DNA of 64,000 nt, taken from Ustilaginoidea virens (taxonomy: Eukaryota; Ascomycota; Sordariomycetes; Hypocreales; Clavicipitaceae). The position numbers and the translations under genes are program-made. The stretch covers positions 3,782,001-3,846,000 of the forward strand of contig NC_057316.1 in NCBI RefSeq assembly GCF_000687475.1, read 5' to 3'. The notes beneath the pieces are model-generated. The model did no database searches, was not told the DNA's origin, and saw only the letters and a program-made list of their open reading frames with translations. Positions 54,005 through 64,000 of the stretch are shown one piece after another (positions within the stretch are counted from its first letter, which is position 1; every line of letters starts with the position of its first letter).

Positions 54005-54092
54005 GTAGGTACCTACCTAAGGTGCTTGAGAGCATTCATTGTACCTACCTGGTACCTTGGGTACCTAGGTACCCAAGGTTAGGTTAGGTAAG
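54005..54092. repeat. GGTACCTACC palindrome cluster
   Basis: The densest set in the window: GTAGGTACCTACC, GTACCTACCTGGTACC, and GGGTACCTAGGTACCC (a perfect 16-base palindrome), followed by AGGTTAGGTTAGGTAAG, which is identical to 9513-9529. Confidence 0.85.
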
Positions 54093-54827
54093 CTGAAGCT
54101 GGGGTGGTCAGGCGGACAAGTTGTGCTCGGTGCTAGGCCAGAATCGGACTTCTGTTTTTGTTCGGAAAGTGCAACCCAGACGTTTCAGGGCCTGGGATTC
54201 CTTCCATCACGGGCAGTCGGGCAGTCGGCTGTCTAGCGCATCGCATCCATCGACGAAGCCGTGAGCCGTGAGCCGTGAGCAAAATCATGCCAGGATAAAC
54301 AATGGCTTGGGATGGCCGCTGCAACAACTGACAGGCAGTGGACAAGCAATAACCCCGAGGCCTTGCAGGCCTTGCAGCCTAAATGTGCTTCAAGCTCTCA
54401 ACGCTTCGCGTCACAAGCAAATGCTACGCAGAGGCACACACTACGATTCGATGCCGCCAACGTCCCTCCAAGGCACCGCACCCGACAAGTATTGCAGCCC
54501 CAGCCCAACGCCGAAAGCCCATGATGGCGCTACGCTGCTGTGAATTCGTTTCCTCGGCAGGCTCACAGGGCCTACACGCCGACTGCCTCGCCGACGGTCC
54601 TTTGTTTCACTGCAACGCAACACACGTGGAGTCTCTCGTCATGGCAATCGCACAAAGCAGGAACAAAGAGAACGCGCCTCGCCTGGTTTCGGGAGCCACC
54701 TTCGACGCGGTCCCGTTAAGTTCGCTTTCATTGCTGCTTTCATTGCTACGTCGAGGCCCAAAAAAAAAAAAAAAAAAAAAAAAAAAAACACCCTGTCTGC
54801 AGCAAAAAAGATCCCTCCCTTGCACCT

Positions 54828-57312
54828 TCACGCCACCCTCGCCAAAAACACCACCCTGCTGTCGAATTCGCCACCCGCTGTGTAGGAGATGCCCTTGTTC
54901 ATCAGGGTCGCGCCCGAAACCACCTGCCCGTCGTCCACCCTGTAGTTTGCGCTTGGGTCAAGCCCTTGCAGGCGAACCACTGGCCAGTGGTCGTTGATAT
55001 GCGCTTCAAAAAGCTTGAAGCAGAATAGCACCGCCTGTGACTTATCCCGGGAGATGAACAAAGCTGCGGGATAGTTGGACTCCTCTGGCAGCCGAAGACG
55101 CCACATATCGCCCTTCACAACGATGGGGTTGATCTTTTCTGCCAACCTGACCAGATCCGGAACCTTTGCTTTATCCTGCTCCGGCATACGAGCTGGGTCG
55201 AGTTCCAGGCCCACTGATCCGCCCATCATGGCAACATGGGCTCTGAATTCAATCGACTCTCTCCGGCCCGTTTGTCCGTTTGGCGTGGCGGATATGTGGG
55301 CGCCCATTGCCGAGGCGGGGTAGGCAAGGCTTGTGCCAAATTGGATGAATATTCGCTGCACAGCGTCCGTATCATCCGAGGTCCATATCTGAGGGAAGTA
55401 GTGAAGGATGCCGGGGTCAAACCTGCCTCCCCCAGATGCACAGCCTTCCCAGATGACGTCTGGGAACCGCTCCGTGAGGGACTCGTAGACCTTGTACAAG
55501 CCCAACATGTACTCGTGGTCTGTCTGTGGAGACGGAGTCTCGTGGATACCACGGTTGTTGTCCCACTTCACGTAGGAAATGTCCGAGTTATTCAAAATGT
55601 TGACCATGGAGTCGAGGATGAAGTCTTGAACCTCGGGCAGCGCGACATTAAGCACAAGCTGGTTCCGCGTCAATGAGCGAGGATAGTCTCCGGCGTGCAG
55701 AGCCCAGTCCGGATGCTTTTCGTACAGGCTGGACCTTGGATTGACCATTTCCAACTCGACCCAGATGCCAAACTTGAGCTTTTGCGAAGCGTCGCCGCCT
55801 CTGACAGCAAGTTTGGTGACGTTGGCGACGAGGGCGTCGAGTCCGTCAGGGAATCGCTGGGGGTTGGCTACCCAGTCTCCCAGACCGGCATCATCCCCCA
55901 CTCGCGGGTGCTTGATGCCGAACCACCCATCGTCCAGGACGAAGAGCTTCACGCCAAGATCAGCACTCTGCTTGGCTAGCCTGAAGATGGTGTTGGCATC
56001 ATAGTTGAAGCCAAGTCCCTCCCAGCTGTTGAGGAGGACAGGACGCGGCTCAGTCGCATGCTTGCTCTTCATCAAATGTTGGCGGTATAAGCCGTGCAGT
56101 TTACGAGACATTCCGCCTATCCCTGTGTTGGAGAATACGGCCACACATTCTGGTGATAGCAACGACTGCCCCGGGCCAAGTGGCCACGAGAGTTGGGATG
56201 GGTTCAAGCCGAGCATGACCCGTGTCAGTTCCTGTGAGCCCTTCTCTACCTGAGCTGCGAAGGATCCAGTGTAAATAAGCGAGAATCCCCATGCTTCGCC
56301 CTGAGACTCGGTGGTGGCGCGAGAGACCAGAGAAAGGAACGGATTGTGTAGATGGGAGGAGTATCCAGTTGTGCTGCCGAATCTACATCTCGTGCGTCAG
56401 CAGCCCACCCTTGTATTTCTTTTTTTTTTTTTTTTTCCTCTTCGTATTACAACAGCGTTGCGTTTCCCAAGTGATATAAAAAGCTCACCCTTGAGTGCCA
56501 TAACCCACTGGTCGTCTCACTCTCATTCCCTCTCGGGACCAATCTCCCCTGAGTTGAAGCATATCATACTCATCGGCTGGGAAATCCACGCTAAAACTGG
56601 CAAGCTTCTCTACCGTGATGTTTCCACTTCCCAAGTTTGTCACGTTTACGCTGCGGACAACAGCATCGTATTTGGGAAAGATGGAATAGCTGACATCTGC
56701 CGCAACACTGCTGTAGTTGTCGTACAAATGAACGATGAGCGTAGACGCATGGCCATCGTCTCCAAACGTCGACGGCAGTCCCTTGAGAGCAGGTTTGCCG
56801 TCAACGATGGTATAGGACTGATATTGAAAGCGGCTGATGGTGTGGCCTGCTGATTGACGGATCTGGATGGCTGGTATGCGGAAATCTCCCCGTCCGAGAT
56901 CAGGAAGCTCGCGACGGACACGACCAATCATGTTTACCCAGCCTGGAGCAGCGCCAATGTCTGCTTCGATGGCATTCCCTCGGAGTGGTCCACCGAAGTG
57001 ATCGCCAATCAAGTCTCCCGTGGCTCCATCGACGTGGAAGCGATACGATGCATTGTCACCGTTCAAGGAGAATTGGGTTCCGTCGACCTCGATGGCTGGA
57101 AGCTATTGGTTAGCCTCGGTATGCCGGTGAGAGGACAAGAACAGAGGGAGAAAATAAAAGGACGAATGAAGGGCAAATCAGCGTGAGACGGGGGGATGGT
57201 ATATAGAACACTACTGACCCTTGCCAACGTTGCCGTTGCCATGTACCAGACTTGCCAGGCCGGCGGCCACAAGCCAAGGGGCCAGCCCACGCAGTGGTAT
57301 CCGTGGTTGCAT
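54828..57312 (-). CDS. aglC: Secreted alpha-galactosidase, GH36 (AglC type)
   Basis: Hydrolyses terminal alpha-galactosides such as melibiose, raffinose and galactomannan side chains outside the cell. Exons 57219-57312, 56489-57095 and 54828-56382 give 751 residues, the usual length. Exon 1 holds a signal peptide ([19 protein letters not shown]). The N-terminal beta-sandwich precedes the TIM barrel. GH36 hallmarks: [35 protein letters not shown], nucleophile Asp in [21 protein letters not shown], and acid/base Asp in [11 protein letters not shown]. Junctions read [11 protein letters not shown] and [13 protein letters not shown]. Several N-glycosylation sites (NYSS, NVTNL) agree with secretion. 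Intron 2 contains a T-rich homopolymer. Divergent from AIM18. Confidence 0.95.
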
Positions 57313-58191
57313 TTTCCGACGCGGTTCCAAGAAAAAGGTTCGCCGTTCTACAACGAGCTGCAAGTTGTCCTTTCGCCAAGGCAAAACATGGCCCCAAGAG
57401 TAGAAGCCATTGGTGACGACAACGGCAGCAAGTTGGCGAGGCACCTACCGTCTGTATTTGAACCAAAATCTAGAACCGCATCCGGATGCTACAAAACAAG
57501 GACGGACGACGGATCGACTTGCGAAGCGTCCCCTCGCAGCATCAGATGACATGAGCAATCTCTTGAGACAAGGTAGCAAAACGACTCCGCGAGACGCGCT
57601 CGGTTGACCCTTGCCTGCTAGAGGTCAAATGACTGCCGTATGACTGCCGTGTGCTCACAAGCATGCGCTTGAGTGATGCAGCCCGCTGCATTGCAACTCT
57701 GGCACGGGCCTCGTACCGTGGCATCTGACATTGTCGACGATGAACACGCCGATGAGCGGTGTCTTTCGGAGTTGTGCTATACCCGCAGTTATTTGCTGCT
57801 CGAGATCAAAAGGGTCCACTCGGCAAATGATGCTGTCACGTACCCTCGGGCCGGATGGAACGGTTCCCTTGAGCCGGGCTTGCTGTTCCCGTGCGGCAGG
57901 TTGATGCAATCTCGTGGCAATCCCATCTGCCAGAGGTGTTCGACTCCAAAGAACTGGCCGCCGGATCTGGTTGAGGCGGCTGATCCTAGGAGGTACGCAG
58001 GTACATACATACATGCACGGATGGGCAATTGGAGGTTACGTCACACAAATTTTCCCCCAATCTGCTCAAGACTTGCTAACCACCACAAAACCCCCCGTCT
58101 CACACAACCGTCGGCTTGCCAATGCACAACCGTCGGCTTGCCAATGGCAGTCCGTCCACCAGCTCATCTGATCTCAGCGCATCGGCCCAGA
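57313..58191. other. Divergent promoter region between aglC and AIM18
   Basis: No gene. The frame of AIM18 remains open far upstream of its ATG (to 57673), but that part reads as non-coding sequence with repeated CGTCGGCTTGCCAATG (58108-58145, two copies of an about 19-mer). Confidence 0.6.
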
Positions 58192-59358
58192 ATGCTTCGA
58201 CCGCGAATAATCTCACCGCTTCCACGGGCATCCGCCCGCTCATGCCCGGCCCGCGCACTCCGTCGCAGCCCCTTCTCCACCGGAAACCCAGCTTCTGCCC
58301 GCGCCACCCAGGATTTCGACCTGAATAAGCTCAACAGCAAGCGTCGCGACTATGAGCGCAATCGCACGGCCTTCCTCGCTGCCGGCGCCGTTGCCGGCAT
58401 CATGTCCTTCATCTACACGGCCTGGAAGTTGAAAAAGGCCATCGATGTGCAAGCCGAGAAGGACAAGGTTTCCGCCAAGTGCGACACGGCCATCCCCAGC
58501 GACACGTTCAAGACGGAGGCTGGCGAGAGGCGAAAAATCGTCCTTCACGACGAAGACGGCCGGGAAATCGTCCCCACTGGGAACAGTGTCGTCCCCGTGT
58601 TTCCGCGAACCATGGACATTCGTCTCCCTTCCGCTCAAGAGTCAACAGCGGCGGCACCTATCGCGGCTTCGATTTCAGACACTGCTGGCACAGAGTTTAC
58701 CCTTGTCGGTTTGGGCATGAGGACCGTGACTTTTCTTGGTATTCAGGTATATCTCGTCGGATTTTACGTTGCCACAAAGGACATTGAGCGTCTTCAGCAC
58801 CATCTCGTCAAGAAGATCAATCCCCTCGCAACAACTCTCATCCCCTCTGAGAAGGATGCTCTGCGCAAGGCTTTGCGTGATGCTGTTGAAGGCGAGCAGA
58901 CATGGGACTCTGTCCTTCGGGATGCAGGGTGCCAAAGCGCCTTCAGAATAGTCCCTGTTCGGGACACCGATTTCCACCATCTACGCGACGGGTTCGTCCG
59001 TGCTGTTCAGGTTCGTTCCGCACGGGACAAGGCATACGACGACGAGGCTTTTGGTATAGCTATGAGGGAGCTCAAAGGTCTCTTCAACCGTGGGCAAGTC
59101 CCCAAGAGGAAGGAGCTTTTGCTGACCCGGGATGCGGCTGGCAAGCTGGCTGTCATGTACGGGGAAGGAGACCACAAGACAAACAATGGCAAGACGCTCA
59201 TGGGCACAGTATCTGACGAGCGACTGTCAAGACTACTGTGGTTGAACTATCTAGCCGGAAGCAAGGTTGCCTCCGAGGGAGCGAGAGAGAACATTATCGA
59301 GGGAATCATGGAATTTGTAGAACGGCCTGTTGGTACCGTTGCTACGCAAATCCTGTAA
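58192..59358 (+). CDS. AIM18: AIM18-type mitochondrial protein, chalcone-isomerase-like fold
   Basis: AIM18 proteins are mitochondrial and carry a chalcone-isomerase-like domain thought to bind fatty acid or heme rather than act on flavonoids; role unsettled. Single exon from the ATG at 58192, 388 residues. The N-terminus (MLRPRIISPLPRASARSCPARALRRSPFS) is an Arg-rich presequence; one membrane span lies at about 60-80 (FLAAGAVAGIMSFIYTAW). The domain follows: GTEFTLVGLGMRTVTFLGI, VYLVGFYVATKDI, and FHHLRDGFVRAVQVR, ending ERLSRLLWLNYLAGSKVASE. The upstream in-frame extension is rejected because it lacks a presequence and falls in the divergent spacer. Confidence 0.92.
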   Translation: MLRPRIISPLPRASARSCPARALRRSPFSTGNPASARATQDFDLNKLNSKRRDYERNRTAFLAAGAVAGIMSFIYTAWKLKKAIDVQAEKDKVSAKCDTAIPSDTFKTEAGERRKIVLHDEDGREIVPTGNSVVPVFPRTMDIRLPSAQESTAAAPIAASISDTAGTEFTLVGLGMRTVTFLGIQVYLVGFYVATKDIERLQHHLVKKINPLATTLIPSEKDALRKALRDAVEGEQTWDSVLRDAGCQSAFRIVPVRDTDFHHLRDGFVRAVQVRSARDKAYDDEAFGIAMRELKGLFNRGQVPKRKELLLTRDAAGKLAVMYGEGDHKTNNGKTLMGTVSDERLSRLLWLNYLAGSKVASEGARENIIEGIMEFVERPVGTVATQIL

Positions 59359-59696
59359 AAACAAACCAGAAGAGACAAAAAAAAAAAGAAGAAGAAAAAC
59401 GGCGAGCTCGTAGTACGCGAGAATCAGCCTTTGTATAGCAGCTGCAACATGCTACCTGTATTTATTTCTTCACGTTACAGCATCATCAACCAAGAGCATA
59501 TCCGGACTCTCTGGGATGGTTTCAACGTGCAACCGATGTTGTCATAACAGGGTCTATATTTCTACAGCTTCCGCCGGCTACTGCTTCCACGACTTTCAGA
59601 GGCGTGACCTGGATGGACAGAAACGAACGCCCTCACGGATCAGCCGTCTCCTCCTGCACGAGGCTTCTCGGTCAGGACACGGAAATTAGCATAGCC
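59359..59696. other. Convergent 3' region of AIM18 and the glutaredoxin gene
   Basis: 338 bases, no gene. An A/GAA-rich tract at 59377-59398 follows the AIM18 stop. Confidence 0.6.
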
Positions 59697-60216
<520 letters not shown>

Positions 60217-61340
60217 GAGGTTTCGGGAGGGAGGGGCGGATGGATGGATTGATGGATGGATGGATGGGATGGCCGTGGTGGAACGGAGGAGATGCAGCGA
60301 CAAGGAAGGAAGTGGTCAATGGGCCGGGTGTTGTTTTCTACATGTTGGAGGGGCCAGTGGGAATTTGTCATCCATGATGCAATGCAGAGCAGAGATCCAC
60401 CAACTGGGCTTTGCGGATTACATGGCGCCGGATGGGATCGATGGCGTGCTACACTGCTGCCGAGATGATGACAGAGAATCTGATATTCTCCTCGTGGCCA
60501 AAACAGACCCCAAAACAGACCCCAAAACAGACCCCAAAGACCCCAAAACAGGAGCCGGCCGGCGTGGGGCTGGAACCGGAAACCGAAACACAACAGCGAC
60601 CATAGGGTAAGGCGGAGAGGCCCGTGTCTCGCCCCGTGGAACTTGTCTTTGTCCATGGGCAGGGCATTGAACCGGAAAAGCCATGCCTTGGCGCATTCGA
60701 TAAGAAGAAAGGTTCGTGGCAGGCCGTTTCGCCATCTCTGGGTTTAACTTCCAAAAATTGATAATGATCTTGCTGGATGCTTCTCGTGAGGAAGGTCGGA
60801 CTTGCCGGCGTTGAATCCCAGCGCTAGGTGATGAGGCATCATCACCTGACTTGGACCCCTAACTCCCTCCTAAAAACCTCAAGCCCTGTCCTTGCCCAGA
60901 GCCGCCCCCATCTTGGGCCAAAAACTTCCAGACCCCAAGATGACCCCCATGCATCAACCCTGTCTCGGGAACAGAACAGCACAGCACATCTTTCGAGGCC
61001 ACCCACTGCCGTCGACTTCCTGCATTGGCGCGCCGGAATCCAGCCCTTAAAAAGCCGGCTGGAACCTTTCGGCTCGACCCTACCATCGTTTTCCCACATC
61101 GGCCAAGCCGTGCTGGTATCCAGGCAGCAACTCTTACCACCTGCGGCATCACAAGCAACCAGACGACATCAAGCTGCGACCCGCGCTCGCCCGCTGCACC
61201 CGCTGTTTCACTCTGCAACGCATTGCTTCGCGATACACTGTGCTTATCCTGCGACTCTGGTCCAGAAATCAGCACCCAGCTTTTCCCGTCTTCTCCTTCT
61301 CCCTTTCTCCCTTTCTCCCTTTCTCCCTTGTAGGATTTAG
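60217..61340. other. Divergent region between the glutaredoxin and BAG-domain genes
   Basis: Contains a GGAT run (60234-60268) at the glutaredoxin leader, a 13-mer repeat CAAAACAGACCCC in about three copies (60499-60540), and a CTTTCTCC repeat (61298-61328) ending in a TTGTAG or TTTAG acceptor. No complete gene; the missing first exon of the BAG gene probably lies here. Confidence 0.6.
60499..60540. repeat. 13-bp CAAAACAGACCCC tandem repeat
   Basis: Three tandem copies of a 13-mer, then a shortened copy, in the glutaredoxin/BAG intergenic region. Confidence 0.85.
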
Positions 61341-62462
61341 GTGGAGGTGACCTTTTTTGGGCCACCCGCTGCACCCGACGACAAGGTGGATTCCAGCCAG
61401 CCGTTCGCGGCATCTTCTGGTGCCTTCCAAAACCTGACGTCGTACTTGAACGGCACGCTGGTCAACCTGTCTGCCGTTTTCCAAGAGTCGAACGAGTACA
61501 TCGCCGAGACGCTGGGAGTTCCGCCAGGTCTTGTGTACAGCAGCCTGGCTGCCCTCATCGCTGTTCCTCTCACCATGTCGCGATATGGATGGTCACTGGG
61601 TCGTGAACAGAGCTCTCCTTACGGCTCCATGGGCGGTGGCATACCCGCCGTCACGGATGACGACTACAGCTACATTACGTCCCAAGATCTTGCAGACCCC
61701 CCCTTTCGCGGGACGACGCCAGATGATGCTCCTCCTCCCGAAGACGATGTCCTCCTCATCAAGAATAAGGGCGTCACATACCCAGCCCACTTCCCAGCGT
61801 ACGCCATCGGAGACGGTAAGCTGCGCGTTCAAGACGTACGCGACCGGGTCGGACTCATGATGGACTTGCCTGACCGCGCAACGCGCCGCATCAAGCTTCT
61901 GTACAAAGGTCGACAGCTCAAGGAGCCTGCAGCGCCCGTGCGCGACTACGGGGTGAAGAACAACAGCGAGGTGATGGCTGTCCTGGCCGATCTCCGGGAC
62001 GAAAGCAGCGTTTCTGACGAAGAAATGGTCATTGTCAACGACACCCAGGCAGGCCGCCGCAAGAAGAAGAAGTCCAAGAAGAAGGCAGGCAGAGGCAAGG
62101 GGGACGACGGGTCGGCCAGCAGCCCTCGTGATAGCTTATCCAACCCAGAGGGAACCTCGCCTTCCTCTGCCGCTGGTGCCGGTGCTGGTGCTGCTGCCAT
62201 GAAAAGACTTGACGAGCTCTTTGCCGAGTTTCGCACAAACCTCCAGCCTCTGTGCAACGAATACATTGCCTCGCCGCCGCCCGATGCCAAGAAGCGCCTC
62301 GAAGAGCACAGAAAGCTCTCTGAGACGGTGATGCAGAATGTAATCTTGAAGATAGATGAAGTAGACGCAGAAGGCGTCGCGAAGGTGAGAGAAAGAAGAA
62401 AAGAGGTGGTGCAGCGAGTTCAGGAAGCCCTCAGGGCCCTTGACGCAGCAAAGGCTTCCTGA
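61341..62462 (+). CDS. BAG-domain co-chaperone with membrane anchor (5' end unresolved)
   Basis: BAG proteins release nucleotide from Hsp70; membrane-anchored forms such as yeast SNL1 work at the ER. The open frame from 61341 codes 373 residues but begins with GTG right after a stop and a polypyrimidine-AG acceptor, so a first exon with the real ATG must lie upstream; the first in-frame ATG is 61575 (MSRYGWSLG). In order: N-glycosylation-type sites, a hydrophobic span (PGLVYSSLAALIAVPLTM, about 64-80), a ubiquitin-like region (KLRVQDVRDRVGLMMDL, RRIKLLYKGRQLKEP), a Lys-rich linker, and a C-terminal BAG domain (about 285-370: MKRLDELFAEFRTNL, LSETVMQNVILKIDEVD). The upstream part looks protein-like, supporting the missing-exon view. 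Confidence 0.85.
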   Translation: MEVTFFGPPAAPDDKVDSSQPFAASSGAFQNLTSYLNGTLVNLSAVFQESNEYIAETLGVPPGLVYSSLAALIAVPLTMSRYGWSLGREQSSPYGSMGGGIPAVTDDDYSYITSQDLADPPFRGTTPDDAPPPEDDVLLIKNKGVTYPAHFPAYAIGDGKLRVQDVRDRVGLMMDLPDRATRRIKLLYKGRQLKEPAAPVRDYGVKNNSEVMAVLADLRDESSVSDEEMVIVNDTQAGRRKKKKSKKKAGRGKGDDGSASSPRDSLSNPEGTSPSSAAGAGAGAAAMKRLDELFAEFRTNLQPLCNEYIASPPPDAKKRLEEHRKLSETVMQNVILKIDEVDAEGVAKVRERRKEVVQRVQEALRALDAAKAS

Positions 62463-63402
62463 ATCTGTCACGGACACGTCAGGGCTATATAGACGTACAA
62501 CATGCCGCACGAGGGAAACATAGTTTTGCTTTAGATCTTGTTGGCGCCTGGTTTTTGCGGCTTGACTGGCCTGTTTGCATACGACGACGGCTGAAAGCTG
62601 AAAGTGGCATTGGCAAGAGTTGGATCCGTTTGCTGCACCATATGACTACGATTGCAACGAGAGCATATAGTACATGAATGACTAGCGCATCTTCTCGATG
62701 TCAACAAAACTTCAGTCCCATTCATGACTGTCACCTTTCCGAGGAATCCAAGGGGGTTTTTTGAGTCTGGGGGTTTCGAGCTGACAGCTCTCCATTGATG
62801 TATTCAACCCACAATAGTTGCAGCATGTATGAGGGAGCTGGAGAAACATTGACACTCGAGCCTATCTGCCAGGAAAGTAAATGCGACCAGTTGAAAGCCG
62901 TTGACGAATATTTTATCTTACTTGTCGCCGAAAAAAAGAAAAAGACCCTGGATAACCCCAGGCTCGCCGGCATCACGTGATGCACGCAATTGTGGATTGG
63001 CCTAGCGATACGGGACGGGCTCGATACGGACAAGTGATAATGGTTGTCGCGCGGCGAAACTCCGGACTCGATAAAGGCAGCGGGGCCACGCTAGGTCTCG
63101 CAAGCCCTAAGCCGTCTCGCACGCGTCGGCGACGTTCGCTTGGTCCAAAACCCAGCTTAGCCCCATCTGGTTAGTGCAGATTGTTGCAAAGGCACAACGA
63201 GCCCTCCTCAGGCGGAACTTGGATTTCTCGCCGTCAACCACTATCGCGACCACTTCATCAGCATCCTCGCCCCAGGGACGACTAACCCCCAGCAGCACAG
63301 TGACAGATTCTCGCCTGCCCAGGTTGGAGGATTTGTGTGTCTTTTGTCGTCGTTGTCGTCTGAGTTGTCCGCCTTTCCCATCTCTCAGTCAGAGTCGGTA
63401 CG
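62463..63402. other. Spacer between the BAG gene and RPL16
   Basis: No gene. The last 250 bases should contain the RPL16 promoter and leader; a pyrimidine-rich stretch (63350-63390, CCGCCTTTCCCATCTCTC) before the ATG is in keeping with ribosomal-protein leaders. Confidence 0.6.
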
Positions 63403-64000
63403 ATGTCGTCATTCGAGCCGGTTGTGAGTCAAAACCACCTCGTTCAATACCCGTCCAGTACACTGTCCAGCGAGGCCGAGAAGGGGGCAACAAGGAGAAC
63501 CGAGGGAGGGGGAGGCGGGGAGGAAGGCGGGTGAATTCGTAAAGGGGGGGCGGGCTTGCGCAGGCACTACGGGAATGAAGCATCTCGGAACCCGTCTCCG
63601 GCATTCGCGAATCACACACGCTGTGCCTGCTACGCAACCGGCTTTCTTTACGTTTTCCCCGTCGCCGATGAACCCCCTTTTCGTGCCGACTTGATTTTGA
63701 AAACCTCGTGTGTGTGTGTGTGTGTACGCGGACAGGAGTCGGAAATGCTAACGTGGTGGCTTTGTCCCGTGTTTTTTTAGGTTGTCGTCGACGGCAAGGG
63801 CCACTTGCTGGGCCGTCTTGCCAGCATTGTCGCCAAGCAGCTCCTCAACGGCCAAAAGGTCGTTGTTGTCCGCTGCGAGGCCCTCAACATCTCTGGCGAG
63901 TTCTTCCGCGCCAAGCGTATGTCACCACCCCAACATGGTTCCGTCCAAGCGACCTATTTGGTCCTCGGGGATCAAGATTCCGTGGCAGGCGCCAGGAAAC
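63403..64000 (+). CDS. RPL16: 60S ribosomal protein L16 (uL13), first two exons
   Basis: A component of the large ribosomal subunit. Exon 1 is 63403-63423 (MSSFEPV) and exon 2 is 63781-63916, beginning [20 protein letters not shown] and including [19 protein letters not shown]; a donor GTATGT at 63917 opens a second intron that runs past the right edge, so roughly three quarters of the protein is missing. The first intron of 357 nt is the longest in the window, a habit of ribosomal-protein genes. Family certain. The intron could hold a small nucleolar RNA, but I see no clear box C/D or H/ACA structure by eye. Confidence 0.95.

Larger units (their letters stand above)
52771..54827. other. Repeat-rich spacer between GRR1 promoter and alpha-galactosidase 3' end
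   Basis: No gene supported over 2 kb. Contents: AGGCAG minisatellite (52868-52999), GTGCTTG repeats (53239-53262), TTGATTGTATTG repeats (53306-53347), GATCC pentamers (53395-53414), GGAC tetramers (53570-53596), AAAGTGC/AAAGCGC heptamers (53672-53711), three TACGGAGTA motifs (53830, 53922, 53929), a GGTACC cluster (54005-54092), GAGCCGT repeats (54260-54279) and a 29-base A run (54760-54788). Confidence 0.7.

Noticed and set aside
57673..58191. N-terminal extension of AIM18 by 173 codons
   Set aside because: The open upstream part lies in the divergent promoter, contains a direct repeat, and would bury the Arg-rich mitochondrial presequence in the middle of the protein.

Overview
The window is nuclear DNA of a filamentous ascomycete, most likely a sordariomycete and probably of the order Hypocreales. 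The basis is the gene content (GRR1, RVS161, MSL5, PFF1, AIM18, GH36 alpha-galactosidase, two Zn2Cys6 factors), the short GT-AG introns of roughly 50-140 nt with CTGAC or CTAAC branch sites, and the long gene-poor spacers rich in short repeats. The order is an inference from style and family resemblance; no search was run.

Layout. 1-9000 holds four minus-strand genes: dihydroxy-acid dehydratase (cut by the left edge), mitochondrial ClpP, a lipid-droplet hydrolase and the vacuolar membrane protease PFF1. 10566-12886 is the branchpoint-bridging protein MSL5. 15476-15974 is a small secreted six-cysteine protein standing alone between spacers. 16858-17349 is PGA2. 19081-21233 is a Zn2Cys6 regulator. 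A 5.4-kb gene-poor block follows (21234-26669), then a TauD-type dioxygenase (26670-28253), a second gene-poor block, a long Zn2Cys6 protein (32356-35401, with probable extra 5' exons) and an unknown protein (36279-37202).

From 38207 the window is gene-dense: an OCRL-like inositol 5-phosphatase divergent from DCP1, RVS161 divergent from a peptidyl-tRNA hydrolase, an ammonium transporter, GRR1, a secreted alpha-galactosidase divergent from AIM18, a glutaredoxin divergent from a BAG-domain protein, and the first two exons of ribosomal protein RPL16 (uL13) at the right edge.

Most genes are housekeeping: amino-acid synthesis, organelle proteolysis, mRNA splicing and decapping, endocytosis, ubiquitin ligase, redox, translation. 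There is no biosynthetic cluster and no recognisable transposase. Several genes touch nutrient use (ammonium uptake, GRR1, alpha-galactosidase, the Suc1/Mal-like regulator, TauD oxygenase), but they are not co-oriented and nothing in the sequence shows joint control.

The most unusual signals are the small secreted protein with a GC-AG intron; a 19-nt micro-exon in ClpP and a 13-nt first exon in RVS161; introns enlarged by A or T homopolymers; several families of short intergenic motifs (TACGGAGTA, GGTACCTACC, CAGACCAGAC); and a diverged dispersed sequence whose copies differ mainly by transitions, one copy lying inside a GRR1 intron. Exon borders were read by hand from splice motifs, phase and protein similarity; borders stated as tentative need transcripts.
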